A stretch of DNA of 64,000 bases from Polyodon spathula (Eukaryota; Chordata; Actinopteri; Acipenseriformes; Polyodontidae): NCBI RefSeq assembly GCF_017654505.1, contig NC_054545.1:13735047-13799046 (forward strand), read 5' to 3'. The notes under the pieces were generated by a model, which was not told the DNA's origin, did no database searches, and saw nothing but the letters and a program-made list of their open reading frames with translations. This document shows, piece after piece, positions 26,303 through 38,192 of the stretch. The position numbers and the translations under genes are program-made. The stretch's first letter is position 1. Every line of letters starts with the position of its first letter.

Positions 26303-28750
26303 CATTTGCATAGACTACAACAAGAGATAATAAACCTGAAAGAGGAGGATTTCCATCTAAGAATGGCGTTGACAGCTGTTAAGGTTACATACAAGTATTA
26401 ACACTGGACACTTCTGCTTTTGTATGATATTAATATATAAAGTTGCACTGTTTACAAAATATTGTGCCTTACTTAATTGTGTGTTTAAAAAACAAAAATG
26501 AGATACCTCACTGAGACTTCTCAGATTAAATACTAAATCATTTCATTAAAAAATATCACCTCTTACATGGGGATTGTATTTTAAAAGTCAGATTCATGAC
26601 TAAATGAAGGTTTATATTCCAGTTAATTTGAATATAACAACCTTATTTCTTAATGTGATTACTTTTAATGTGTTCATAATTATTTATTTACAGACCTACG
26701 CAAAACTGTAGAACAATTACATACCTAGCTGAACAAACCTAGACCAAGACCTCCATGCTACACTTTGCCTCAGTGTGGGTAAACATCATCAAGTTTATCA
26801 CTAAAATCTCCAGGTCTCAAAGAGGATGATTCGGTAATGTGATTTTTTTGTGTATTTACATTTTTTTTTAATATAATCATGTATAACTTATTTCTTATAA
26901 CAGGTTAAAATCAAGAAGCTTTCTGTTGATGGAAATTCAATGGTAAACTTCCTTTTTGTAAAGGACAGTAAAGCCAGAAGTGAAGGACACTGAAGTACAT
27001 ATATTTTGCATACATTTTATTACAATTGATTCATAACAACATGTAGTCAGGGATGCACAAGTTTTCATCCTGCGTGTGTCAAGTTCTCTGTCGTAACTGG
27101 GGATCCCATATGGAGCACTGTATTGGCTATAGGCCTCTAATTATTCACTGAGGTAGCTAAATTGGTAGATACTTAGTTACCTCCCAGCATTACTACAATA
27201 TTTACAGGCCAGGCACCATGTCAACTAAACTTGGCTTTGTATGTGGAAACAGAGGCAAGAGGGGGTAGGGGGCTTATTGTTAAATTTAACTTTGAAAACC
27301 TCTAGACACCTAAAAACAGGCATAGTATGTGCATACTTGGTCATAGTTCATATTTATTTGCCCTTATACAAAATATACAATATTTGTCTTTTTCTTTCCT
27401 TAGTTTATCGGAAGCACTCTTTTGGCAAGATGCTCCAAAACAACACCATCAAAGCTGGTAAACGATCTCATGACTGGACTGTATTCTACTGAGTTTATGC
27501 CTACTCATTCAGTGACTGGAGCAAAGTCAGCAAAAATTAAAGTTAAATAATTTGAGAATATTGGCCACTTAGAGTCCAATGAAATTAAAGCTCATTCATT
27601 CCATGTGACTACCATGTTGTTAGTGGACATTTTACTGGATTAGTACTGGATCATCTACATTGGCACTGGTGAGGCCCAAGTTACTCTCACAACCCCCAGC
27701 AGCCAAACCTGCAGTGGTTTCTATCCTAAAATGCTGGCACATATTTTGATGTTTAAAACATCTAGTAACATTCTTCACAGTTCAGTGTGATGTAATATTA
27801 TTCTCTTGTAAACAACCTGTAATTTAATTAAAACCACAGCTTTTTAGTATTGGATCTTTGTTGGCAGCTGATTATGTATATATTCACGCACTTATATACC
27901 TTTATAGCATTTATGAGTATTAAACTAAATAAACCTTATTATCAGCAATGGCAACATCATGGATTTGAAACTTTTACCAATGGTTTCATTGTATTCATAC
28001 CATTGTATATACCCGTGTGTTACCATTTAGAACAAAACCAGTGCCATTCTAGTGCAATTGCATTGCCATTGAAGTTATTGTATTTTGTCAGTTTTAACCA
28101 GACATGATTCAATAATACTCAAATGTGGCGTTTGTGAAAGGGCTGTAAAACTATGGCACTGGGTCCTTTCAATGTTTAGTACCCTGGACCCTCGGTACTG
28201 CACAACAATATATGCAGCTCAAGCCTTGTAAATAAACATACATACTCCACACTGGTGTCCTGTATGAATATCTTCAAATACATAGTTAAATATGCATGCC
28301 ATATAACCTCATCTGAGTATGGCACAACACTGTAAAAACATGGTTACTTTAATAGTTAGCAAAAACAAACTCAATCAAGCAGTTGCCTTCAGTCAAGAGA
28401 AATATTGGGGAGTGCATTAATATTGTATCCACAATAAGCTAATTTAACTATACTTTCATACCATAACTGAATAACTATAAACCACAACTACTGTACAAAC
28501 AACATTTTTCACTGAAGTATCATCTATAAAGAACAGATGAGCTCAGAATTAATCTTAACATTCTATTTAACTAACTTTCCTTGATGTAGTGGATACTCTG
28601 CTTTATTTAATACTGCATGGCAGTCTTTCCTTCTCCCCAGCCATATTTTCAGTTCTTTCCTTCTTTAACAAGTGGTCTTGTCTGTTTTATTGGTCAAGGA
28701 TAATGTCCTTTCTTCTCAACAGACATAATGGTTGTCTGGTCTCTTCCTGA
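26303..28750. other. unannotated AT-rich DNA
   Basis: No gene or element was recognised. Open frames are short and AT-driven. Confidence 0.5.
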
Positions 28751-28980
28751 ACTTTCAGTTCCTCTTTTATAGTGTGAATAACCAAGAGGTGTATACATAT
28801 ATTAAAAATGTTTTTCCATAAGGGAGTGGACTTTAATAATTAATGTCCACATCAGCAGTGACCAGGCATCAATTGTTGATAGCCAGAAAGAGAAGCCTCC
28901 TTGCATTCACAGCAAGATCCATGGCCCAAAGGGTAGATAGACTTTCAGTTCCTCTTTTGTGTGAATAACCAAGTGGTGTC
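28751..28980 (+). repeat. local near-direct duplication, unit 1
   Basis: ACTTTCAGTTCCTCTTTT followed by GTGTGAATAACCAAG occurs at 28751-28786 and again at 28941-28972. The second instance lacks four bases (ATAG-type gap). Confidence 0.8.
28825..28919 (+). repeat. direct repeat A, first copy
   Basis: A ~95-bp segment from AGTGGACTTTAATAA through GCCAGAAAGAGAAGCC to TTGCATTCACA recurs in the same orientation at 30170-30262 with about six differences. The two copies lie on either side of the LTR-like element at 29510-29984. Confidence 0.85.
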
Positions 28981-29700
28981 TGATGACATACACCTGTCCC
29001 TCATTTCGAGCTGAAAGCCTTGCAACCATGCTTGTGATAATAATGAAAACAAAGGGAAGCACACATATATACAGTGACCTAGCTATTTGGGTCTCCATTT
29101 GGGTAGTCAATTTAACATTTAAAAAGCATATGTATAAAATATACTTATAAATAACAATAAGTAGTTTAATAAAATGCAATCAAAGAGTGAATAACTATTA
29201 TAAAGGTGTACTAATTACTGCTGTGTAATAACTTTTTTGGTCACTTAAGTTCCTTAACTAATACCAGACAGCTAAGCCATTTACCAGTTAGCAAACACAT
29301 ACTAAGTATTATAAGTATTATAAATATATATATATATATAATGCTCTCCTTGAAATGTCTGGTGATGTCAATCTGATATAAGAACATTTCAATAGAATAA
29401 AATATATGTTGGCCAGTGATATCTTGGTAATCGTAACTCATGGTTAAGGCTGCACTAAGCTGTTGGGTGTAACTTTTGCCTTCTTGAAATGCAAGGATGA
29501 AAGGCTTGCTGTGGCAGGCTGGCGAGTGGATAGAGGCCCAGAGACAGTCTGAAGCTCAAAAAAATAACTTTATAAATAAACACAAAAATGAAAGGGCACA
29601 AGGGCTAAAATAAAGGGATTTAAACACAAATAAAGCAAGACAAAAAAGCAAAAATAACAAAAACAACAATTTCCAGGCTGGGCAATGCCTTCACTACACA

Positions 29701-29786
29701 CAAACATACAAACATGCAAACATGCAAACATACAAACATACAAACATACAAACATACAAACATACAAACATACAAACATACAAACA
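29701..29786. repeat. (CAAACATA)n short tandem repeat
   Basis: About 11 copies of an 8-bp unit, with A-to-G changes in units 2 and 3. The frames rich in Cys-Leu-Tyr-Val and His-Thr-Asn-Ile on either strand arise from it. Confidence 0.95.
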
Positions 29787-29840
29787 ACCTGCTTCCTCAA
29801 CTCCCTCTTCCCAAATGAGAAGCAGAGGCCTCCTTTTATG

Positions 29841-29905
29841 TCAGGTGGCTGGGGGCTGATTGATCATTAATTAAACTAATCATCTAATCAACCCCAGCCA
29901 CCTGA
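29841..29905. repeat. 14-bp perfect hairpin inside LTR-like element
   Basis: TCAGGTGGCTGGGG (29841-29854) and its exact reverse complement (29892-29905) enclose a 37-nt AT-rich loop. It lies next to the minus-strand TATA-like box. Confidence 0.9.
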
Positions 29906-30169
29906 ACACAATGAACTCAGGCAGGTAGGGGAATTTAACCCCATCCCTGCCAATTTCTAAAGGGCAGAGCTTTGCTCTGCCACACTTCTCTTCACAAACA
30001 ACTAAAAGGGCTAAAAGTTTAGATGCAGCCTAAGGCAAAATAGATCTGCAGACATTGGATTTTGCTGCTTAAATCTGTTCTGTCTGATGATCAGTCGAGC
30101 TCTGCCCAATTCATCTCTTTGTCTTCTTCATATGTTAAGTGCAGAGGGGCTCTTATGGTTCACCATTAT

Positions 30170-30262
30170 AGTGGACTTTAATAAATTATGTCCACATCAA
30201 CAGTGACCAGGGATCAATTGTTGATAGCCAGAAAGAGAAGCCTCCTTGCATTCACACCAAGC
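30170..30262 (+). repeat. direct repeat A, second copy
   Basis: Second copy of the segment at 28825-28919, spaced about 1.35 kb from it. The interval contains the LTR-like block and a local tandem array. Confidence 0.85.
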
Positions 30263-31003
30263 TTATCTATCCTACTGTCAGGTGAGATCTAAAGCTCACG
30301 GTCTTGCCTTCTTTGCAAGCATTACATATCCCAAAGGATTCGTTAAAGAAAACCAGGGGTGTTTACATCAATGGTGTGGAATCATTTTTCTTTAAAAATT
30401 CTCTTTCTTCATCTTCGGGTCATGGGGGGGACAGAGCCTCTTTGGAAATGAACACATCTTCTAAATACACTATATAATTAAACACATGCAAATAAGTATA
30501 GTATTTAGAACATGTTTCATGGTGCCAGAAAAAAAAAAGTTCATTATAAACAGGCTATGTGACATTGAAACATCCACCCCTTCACATTTGGAAAAATACA
30601 GTTAATCTGCAGGGATAGTGTAGTCTGCAGTATAACTGTATTGCAGGAGCAGGTACAAGTAAAGTGCAAATGTAGTGCACCTATGTCTTAAGCTATGAAC
30701 TGCAAAACAGATATTAATACTGTTTGTGTACTAGTATGGAAAATGCAAACAAAGAATATGCCTAGGATTTATATTTCAAAATAACTTCTGCAAAGCTGAT
30801 TAACTGAACATGCATGAAACTGCAATGTGTTTCCACAGCCTTTCTTTCATGCATATTTTATTACAGTCTCTTCGTAAAACGTCATATTACTGAACAGTTT
30901 TATAAGTAAGGTTTCTCAAAGACTTGCATAGGAAACATGGGTGAAGAAATTGTTATATTCAAGTTAAAGTGCAGTCAAATTAAACTTTAAATAACAAATT
31001 AAT
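30263..31003. other. unannotated AT-rich DNA
   Basis: No gene or element boundary was recognised. Confidence 0.5.
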
Positions 31004-31600
31004 TTAACACTAGATCTACCGGAACTTGGCCTATTGCGGTTTTTAAATGCATTTTAATCCACTGATCTGGCTTCTAGATCTGGCACCTGTGCATTTTCTA
31101 CTTTTCCTAAATATATTAATTAAATATATTAAACATCTCAAAGCTTCAGTAGACCCAGGGTTACAGAACCTTGTGGACATATAAAATGTTATACCTAGAA
31201 CTAACTACCAGAGCTGTCATTTTGACCGTCATAGTAAAAAGAGTGGGCTTGGCTTAATGCACGTGAGATCGATTCTATGATTGAGCTGCTGAACTTGAAA
31301 ACTTCACATTTATTTTGAATAGCTACAACAGGTGACTTTTTCAGACATGATTTATTTATCAACAACTGTAAAAATACTCACTGTCTAATGAAAATGAATA
31401 GACCAACACAATGCATGACTGCACGATAAACCTGCCAGACCAAGACAGTGATGAAACTTGCTCTGATCCTAATGAGGTTAGTGATAATGACAGTGAAAAT
31501 GATAACGAAGTTGCACAAATTTTGGGACAGAGACAAACACAACCACAGCTGTGGCAAGTGCACTGCACATGTACAGAAGCGGCATGTATGTGCTGATTAC
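31004..31600 (+). mobile_element. possible decayed piggyBac-like element or fragment
   Basis: TTAACACTAGATCTACC at 31004 has the TTAA target plus a tip like the one ending at 19953 (minus strand). A second tip-like string, CTAGAACTAACTACC, occurs at 31195-31209, followed by GTCATTTTGACC. Downstream, a 61-codon frame from 31411 is strongly acidic (SDETCSDPNEVSDNDSEND) and ends in a short Cys-containing stretch. PiggyBac transposases begin with an acidic region and end with a Cys-rich zinc-binding region, so an internally deleted copy could look like this. The right boundary was not found and the core transposase domain is absent; the call is tentative. Confidence 0.3.
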
Positions 31601-31631
31601 ACAAATTAGACTCCACAGGTACAGTTTTTCC

Positions 31632-31784
31632 ATTCCACTTTTGGACAGTTGTGTGTTCCATCTTTTGAACATTTGAATAATCCACATTTATAACAGTTGT
31701 ATGTTCCATCTTTTCAAGAATGAATTGACACATCCATGTTTCGAAAAGTTGTAAGTTACATCCTTTGAGCTTTTGAACATGTTA
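31632..31784. repeat. three degenerate ~50-bp tandem units
   Basis: Each unit carries an AGTTGTRWGTTMCATC-type core (31647, 31694 and 31747) and a following TTTTGAACAT or related block. Divergence between units shows the array is old. Confidence 0.65.
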
Positions 31785-34700
31785 ATAAACCACTTATTGT
31801 AATTTAGTCCTGTTGTGCATGATTATATTGAAAAACTAAAATAAAGTTACAGGATAATAGTGTAGCAAACCAGCTATTGCAAGATTGAAGATGGAAATTA
31901 CCGTTGAATAGCCAACAGAGTCGAACTCAGGCACAAAATAAAAGACGGGTAAACAGAAAACACTTGTATAAAATAAAACAGTAAAATAAACAAATCTCGG
32001 GCACTGTAATTCTCAACTGCTCGACAGTGTTATAAGCAGCCCAAAAGTCAGATCTTCCAACACCACCCCCAAGTCTTGTGCTGTAACAGGTGACCCTCAC
32101 GTGTAGCAAGCAGGCTGCAAAAACGGTGTCACAAACAAAGGAAAGGAAAACAAACAATAACATAAAACAGTTTCATAGCATGCAACATACAGTAGTTTTA
32201 TATGCATTTTAATATAGCGGTTGCTCCTCCGGTTTTCCTAACTAATGCAGTTGTATATTTTGCTAGGATATGCTCAATATTAAATTGTTCATATGACAAA
32301 AGAATATTCAGTGGGATGCTTTTATTTTTATTTAGTGAATTGTATCACAAAGCTTCACATTGCATTTTGAAGGTTAAACCAATCCCTTGGTTGTTCTGCC
32401 CCTACCTCTCAAGGTTCAGTTAATGTTTCAATATAAGCCACTGGTTGATTAATCCAGAACAGGCATATTACTTATAAAAAGTGGGACAGATTAACTACCT
32501 AATTAATGAAAGTAATGCTAAGGTTATAGATGACATTGCACTTCATGCAAATGCAGCACAATGCTTTAAATTCCTTCCATTTGGTGTTCCTTGCTAATGT
32601 ATTAGACTCATTCTCAAAACCAATGGTCCCAGACTCACAAGCTGGCAGACTGAGGGAGACAATGTCCAGTTGGACAATTTTAACAAAGACAACCGGATCA
32701 CTTGACCTTTCTGACCCCCTGTTGAGAAATTATTCTGAGGGCATTTTTAGTGACAGATGGTTTTCCCACCAGCAATCTGTGAACCTGTTCATGTCCAAGG
32801 TCAGAAAAGTGGTGTGGCTACTCCACTTTAGTTAATACATGTTACTGTTATAGTCAGAAATGTGTTCATTGTAAGATTACCAATTCCCAAATTGGTTACT
32901 TGTAGAAATACATATGTTAGAGATGAATGATATTGACCCACAACCTTAGCTCATGTGGACTTATCTGAGTTGAGATAAAGTTTAACTTTAATTACAACAA
33001 AGCCAACATGCTACAGTAGTAATTTTCTGAAGAGCAAAGCATATCCTTATATATATGTGTATTGACTTTTGGGTACCTGTGTTCAATTAAGATACCCCTT
33101 CTATACTAGGTTTACCAACACTGTGTTTTAAAAGCGTCAGTTTCTGAACCATTAATAAGTTAAAAGGATATTTTTTAAATAAGTCACACCAAATGCAATT
33201 TTGCAATATTAAGGCGACTAATAATATAAATATATAAAACAATTAAAGGGACAAAGATAGTAAAGGAAAAGTAGTGCTGTAATATTATTGCATGAGTATT
33301 TTATCTAAACTGAGTTTAGAATGACCCTATAACAGGCCCAACTGCTTGCCCTTGACTACAGTGATTTTGTATAGCAAATAGCCTTGAACACAAGCCTTGA
33401 TTCAACTATAAACACATGTAATATGAAGCTAGAGTGCAAATAGTAGCTGTATTATTCTAATTTCATTCTATTAAATTGATATCAATTGGTCACTGCAAGT
33501 AGTTTTTTAGCTTGTTCCGAAGTAAGAATCCGCTATCAAAATACCAGGAGTGATACTCTCAGGCTATTTTATTGATATTTTCTGTCTGTGCTGTTGTGTG
33601 CCTGGAATTGCAGTTCAAAAGGGCAGTTACCTGCTAGGAGAAGAAATAGGTGACTGCAAAGAGAACATCAGGTTAATGAACTAAACAAAACCTCCCAGTA
33701 GTACTAATTAGCTGTGCAGAGTTTTCACTCTTTATGATGACCTGAGCTTTGTTTATCCACCAACCAACCTGGATGCAATTAGTTTGATAGTCAACAGCAG
33801 AGGGCCCAAGACTAAATGTACCTAGGGTAAGAGAAAACGATAGATTTAACCACAGCAGGGAGCGGTCTAATTGAAAATCACAGCCCTGTCTGGACCCAGG
33901 AAAGCAGTCTCCTCAGAAACATGCCTGTTTATCATTTCCAAAAGATTGCTTGCAAAGGTGGTTGCTTTTTGCTGGCTCAGTAAAAGTGGAAAATATTACA
34001 TTATGTGTCGGCTTACTTTTATTCTGAATTTAAGTCAGAATTTATATCTGTGACACAAGACTTTGAGTTGCATTCAAGCAAACTGATACAGGGGAGAACT
34101 GCAAAGAAGTCTTGGTGTGCATTGGTTCATACCATTGACAAAGCATGTCATTTGGGTTACATTTTACAGTAACAGCTGCTAGAGATATGCCACGAAAGGA
34201 GTATGTAAGAGTACCCATAACAAGTATGACACTTTTTTCAAGTACAAGTAATACGCAAGTACAAAGTCCTACGGAATTACGAAGATTTCTGGACTTCAAA
34301 ACACTGTCTGCCTGTCATTCTACCACTGGTGGATCATACAACACTACCATTGCCTTTTCATACAGAACCCTTACATTGTTATTATAATGCCAATGTCACT
34401 GGGTAATGATGAAGCTCTTCCTGAAACACAAGGTTTGGTGACTCTTTGATCCACAGAACATGTTCCAAATGGCATCAGGCAGTAATGTAGCTAAACTAGA
34501 AATAGGCAGCTCAGTAGCAATTAATCGATTAATCTATTATTGATTGCCATGGCTTTTATTTTGCAAGCCTTCATTTTATCAATTAATAAATCAATGAATG
34601 TTGTCCTATTTGGAGCCCCATTTAGCTACCCAGTAGCATGTGCTTTCCTTGCATGTTCCTTGGTTTGTTTTGTGATGAAAAATGGCAGAATCTAAAAATA

Positions 34701-35103
34701 AATGATGCCCTCTTATTAATTATTAGTTAGAATAGTTTTCTCAATACAACAATTTTTGACAGTATAATAGAGGACAGTAAAGGGTCAACCACAAAAAGGT
34801 TATGCATAAATTGTATGTGTGCTTGAAATTAACCTGCCTAAAGTTACGTATTATCAAAAGATCCTGGAGATTTCACAATATATTGGAGACTTTTTGCAAT
34901 TTCTGACCATCTACATGCTTCGTATGGGTCCATATGCACCTTGTCCTTCAAACACAACCCTTAGTCAATGACTCTGTCGATTACCATGCCTCAAGAGAGT
35001 TCACAAATAAACAGGAATCTCAATAGAAGGGGGAAAACATATTTTTTTTACAAGAATAGCTTTCTAGTAATTTGCAGTATCATCAGCCGCTGTTACCATG
35101 TAA
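31785..35103. other. unannotated DNA before the DIRS element
   Basis: No convincing gene. An LTR-like pair of tips at 31861 and 32133 was considered and not accepted. The segment at about 32540-32835 is lower in simple sequence and might be conserved noncoding DNA, but nothing in it proves a function. Confidence 0.45.
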
Positions 35104-35142
35104 AACGATAGGTTGCAGATGCAACCCCGGTTCCCTGAAAGA

Positions 35143-35310
35143 GAAAATAACCATCAACGTATGGGACATTGCCGTCAGGCAGTAGGATTGGCTGAGCTTT
35201 ATAGCAAAGCTGCCGATAGGCCTCCGCGCAAGCTGACGTGTAAGCCCGCCCCCCTGGGAGCTTACAATACGCAGTGCGCAGAGACTCTCATCTTCTTTTG
35301 CTCTTCAGGC
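35143..35310. repeat. DIRS right inverted terminal repeat
   Basis: The segment from GAAAATAACCATCAACG to about 35310 is the reverse complement, with scattered changes, of 41063-41226. Shared landmarks include GGATTGGCTGAGC, TATAGCAAAGCTGCCGATAG and AAGCCCGCCCCCCTGGGAGC. Confidence 0.93.
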
Positions 35311-35342
35311 CGTGAAGGCTTCCGAAGCAACCTCGCGGTTTG

Positions 35343-35433
35343 ATGGTTATTTTCTCTTTCAGGGAACCAGGGTTGCAGCCGCAACCTATCGTTCCCTTTC
35401 AATTCGAAAATAGCCATCAACGTATGGGACCTG
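35343..35433. repeat. DIRS internal complementary region
   Basis: Plus-strand TTATTTTCTCTTTCAGGG through GCAACCTATCGTT is the reverse complement of the outer right end (from 35104). It is followed without a gap by CCCTTTCAATTCGAAAATAGCC, the reverse complement of the outer left end (to 41240). The joint therefore represents the circle junction of the element. In DIRS-1-type elements this region acts as the template that aligns the two ends during circle formation. Confidence 0.92.
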
Positions 35434-35565
35434 TGTACCCAAGCCGTCGCGAGGGAGGATTCTCGGCAGTAGAACAGACTTACGTCATGACGCAACTGCG
35501 TAGGCAATACATCTAGGCATGTGTGGAGCTGCGCCTCAGCGTCTATGTTCGCAATGACACCTGTC

Positions 35566-36520
35566 CTAAGGTGGGGTATTAACCACTACATTGGCAACCT
35601 GAGGTTCCATAGAGTGCAGTACAGATGCTCCAAACAATGGAGCAGAGGAATCCAGCACGTTTAGTCTGTAAAACCTCGTAAAGGTATGCGGTGTAGCCTA
35701 ACTGGATGTCGCGCAAATATCAGACACTGGTACCCCTCTAAAGAGGGCCCAGGACGTTGCCATATCCCTAGTGGAATGTGCCTTCAACTGCCCTGGCGGC
35801 GGAAGGCCTGCAGACTCATAGGCTAATTTAATAGCATCCACTATCCAGTGGGATAGTGTTTTGACAACGGCTGACCCAAGGTCTTAGAGCCATGGCATAT
35901 GAACAGTTGTTCTGTTTGCCTCACGGTCTTTGTATGGTCAATATAACACCTCAATGCCCGCACAGGGCAGAGCATGTGTAACCATCGTTCCTCTGGAGAG
36001 GAAAAGGGAGGAGGATGGAATGCCATCAACTTGACCGGCTGGTTCATGTGGAACGGAGATATAACCTTTGGCAAAAAGGCTGGATTTGGGCGCATGGAGA
36101 CCTTAGAACCGTCTCCTGCGAAGCGGATACATGAAGGATGCACTGACAGTGTATGTAACTCTCTGACGCGTTTTGCTGACAATACCGACAGCAAAAACGC
36201 GATTTTCATAGACATGAGCTTCATATCCACTGTGTGGAGAGGCTCGAACGATGCCTTGGTAAGGGCTTCTAGCACCACGTCAAGGCTCCATGACGGTAAG
36301 TTGGTTATCCTTGGAGGCCGCAAGCATCTTGCGCCTTTAAGGAACTGAGATGCCAGAAAATGGCAGGCTGATATGGCGGCTAAATACACTTTAAGTGTAG
36401 AGGGAGATTTCCCTGCATCTAACAGTTTCTGCAGATATTACTGCCATAGGACAAGATATTGGGTCTTGGTCCCCCTCCAGACACGAATCTTGGAACAACT
36501 GCCATTTGTACGTGTATTGT
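35566..36520 (-). pseudogene. DIRS tyrosine recombinase (YR) pseudogene
   Basis: The product would be a tyrosine (lambda-integrase-type) recombinase that inserts the circular DNA copy. A 182-residue frame (36389-35841) carries the N-terminal helical part and the first catalytic Arg region (LSAKRVRELHTLSVH). After a frameshift at about 35845-35855 the next frame holds the box with HSTRD (His-x-x-Arg, codons at about 35767-35778) and then RFYRLNV, whose Tyr codon at 35668-35670 is the expected nucleophile. A TAG stop at about 35694 separates these two, and the frame ends with a TAG at 35566-35568. The reading frame upstream of 36389 also contains stops. The required R...HxxR...Y order is present, but no intact protein can be made. 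Confidence 0.85.
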
Positions 36521-36578
36521 GACCTGGTAGAGGGCGCGCTGGCGCTCTGAATGGTCAAAATTACTGCTGTTGAAAGCC

Positions 36579-38192
36579 CTAAGGCTCACAGGCGCTCCCG
36601 CTCAGGGGCCAAGCCCATAGCTGCATGAGCTTGGGGTTCAGGTGCCAAAGCCATCCTTCGGCCTGTGACAATAGGTCTGCTCGCAGGGGAAGCTCCCGCG
36701 GTTGACCGTGCAGCAACTGCACCACGCTCGGGAACCATACTCTCCGAGGCCACTGAGGAGCGATCAGAATCACTGTCGCTCGCTCTACCCTGACCTTCTC
36801 TAAGAGGGCGGTGAGCATCGGAGTCGGTGGAAATGCATATAGAAGGACTGGCGGCCAATCGTGAGCCAGTGCGTCGACTCCTAGGGGGCTGTCGGGATCC
36901 CTCACTGAGAACCATAGGGGGCAGTGCGTGGTCTCTCGCGAAGCGAAGAGATCTACCTGCTCTCTGCTGAACCATTCCCAAATGCGCTCTACCACCTGAG
37001 GGTGGAGACGCCATTCTCCGCGCACAGAGAGGTCAAGCGCGGCTGTTCCGTACTTGTTCAGAAGCACCGGCAAGAAGTGCCGGAGGGTGAGGTCCACTGC
37101 CCTGAGTTCCAGAGCATTGATGTGGGCTGACCTCCAGGGTCCTGATCACACTCTGTGGGTCCCTGAGCAGTTCCAGACTGCTCCCCAACCTTGGTTGGAA
37201 GTGTCGGTCGTAACCACTTCCCTCCGGAAGATGGGACCCAGGCGAACTCCCTGGCGGATGTTTGCTGGAACTTTCCCCCAGCGTAGCGCTTCCCAGCAGG
37301 TTCGGGATACCGTCAACCTGTGGTGTTTGTCTCTCTGCGGATGTAACGCGAAGGCATTGAACCAGGCCTGTAGAGGTCTCTGGTGTAATAAGCCCAAGGG
37401 AAGGGCTTGTGAGGTGGCAGCCATCAGCCCCAGCATGCGCTGACACAGCTCCATGCTGATTGTTTCTCTCAACCTGAACAGGGAGAGACACCGTTCCAGG
37501 TCTCTTCCATGGACACTGAGTCCAGATGCAGACCCACAATTTCGGTCTGTTGGCTTGGCACGAGGCGGCTCTTCTCTGAGTTGACCTTCAGACCCAGATG
37601 CTGCAGGTGGTTTGTAACCATCACTGTGTGCTGTGCCAGCTGCTCCTTCGACTGCGCGCAGACGAGCCAGTCGTCTAGGTAGTTCAGCAGTCGAACGCCC
37701 TGAGCCCGCAAGGGGGCCAGGATAGCGTCCATACACTTCGAAAAGGTTCGAGGAGCTAGAGACAGACCAAATGGGAGAACACAGAACTCGTACACCCTGC
37801 TCTGGAATGCGAAACACAGATACTTCCTGTGACCTGGGCAGATGGGAACGTGAAACTGATTGGATAATGTGCCTGTGCGTAAGCATCCTGAATGATAACC
37901 GCCGTAGGTATCTGTTCAGTGCTCGCAGATCTAGAATAGGGCGGAACCCCCCGTCCTTTTTGGGCACTAGGAAGTATTTGGAATAGAACCCCTGGTCGAT
38001 CAAAGCAAGGTCTACTTGTTGAATGGCACGCTTTCTGAGCAGTGCCTCTATCTCCACATTCAGAGCTGAGGACTGAACCGAGTCTTTCACTGCAGTTATG
38101 ACCACCCCCCTGAAGGGGGGGGGGGCTTTAACCGGAATTGAAGGGTGTACCCGGTGGAAATGGTCTTGTGCACCCAGATGTCGTTGGCACAC
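36579..38192 (-). pseudogene. DIRS reverse transcriptase / RNase H pseudogene
   Basis: The product would copy element RNA to DNA and degrade the RNA strand. The frame starting near 38192 carries FLVPKKDGGFRPILDLRALN, the fingers/palm entry region of DIRS- and Gypsy-like RTs. A frameshift between about 37870 and 37795 moves the gene into the frame with FCVLPFGLSLAPRTF and the catalytic YLDD box (about 37670-37681). A second shift near 37480-37500 restores the first frame, where VVTTDTSNQGWGAVW marks the start of RNase H (about 37190-37230). A TGA at 37146 interrupts RNase H, which resumes (ALDLSVRGEW, VDLFASRETTHCPLWFS) to the stop at 36579. It overlaps the end of gag by about 97 bases, as is common in this class. 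Confidence 0.9.

Larger units (their letters stand above)
29510..29984 (-). mobile_element. LTR-like element, family F
   Basis: The block starts TGTGGCAGG and ends CTCTGCCACA on the plus strand, giving an 8-bp inverted tip. On the minus strand a TATA-like ATAAAAGG lies at about 29831-29838, which favours minus orientation. A perfect 14-bp hairpin (29841-29854 with 29892-29905) and an 8-bp-unit tandem array are internal. The flanking pentamers CTTGC and CTTCT match at only three positions, so a target duplication is not established. A solo LTR is the best guess; a terminal-repeat DNA element remains possible. Confidence 0.5.

Noticed and set aside
29570..29870. Cys/Tyr/Val and Thr/Asn/Ile repeat proteins
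   Set aside because: They are translations of the CAAACATA tandem repeat.
31861..32133. Possible LTR (TGTAGCAAAC ... GGTGTCACA)
   Set aside because: The flanking pentamers AATAG and AACAA do not match, the block is short, and no second copy was seen.
35974..36348. Plus-strand 124-residue frame, and other plus-strand frames at 36924-37443 and 38853-39326
   Set aside because: They are antisense shadows of the DIRS recombinase, RT and gag genes.
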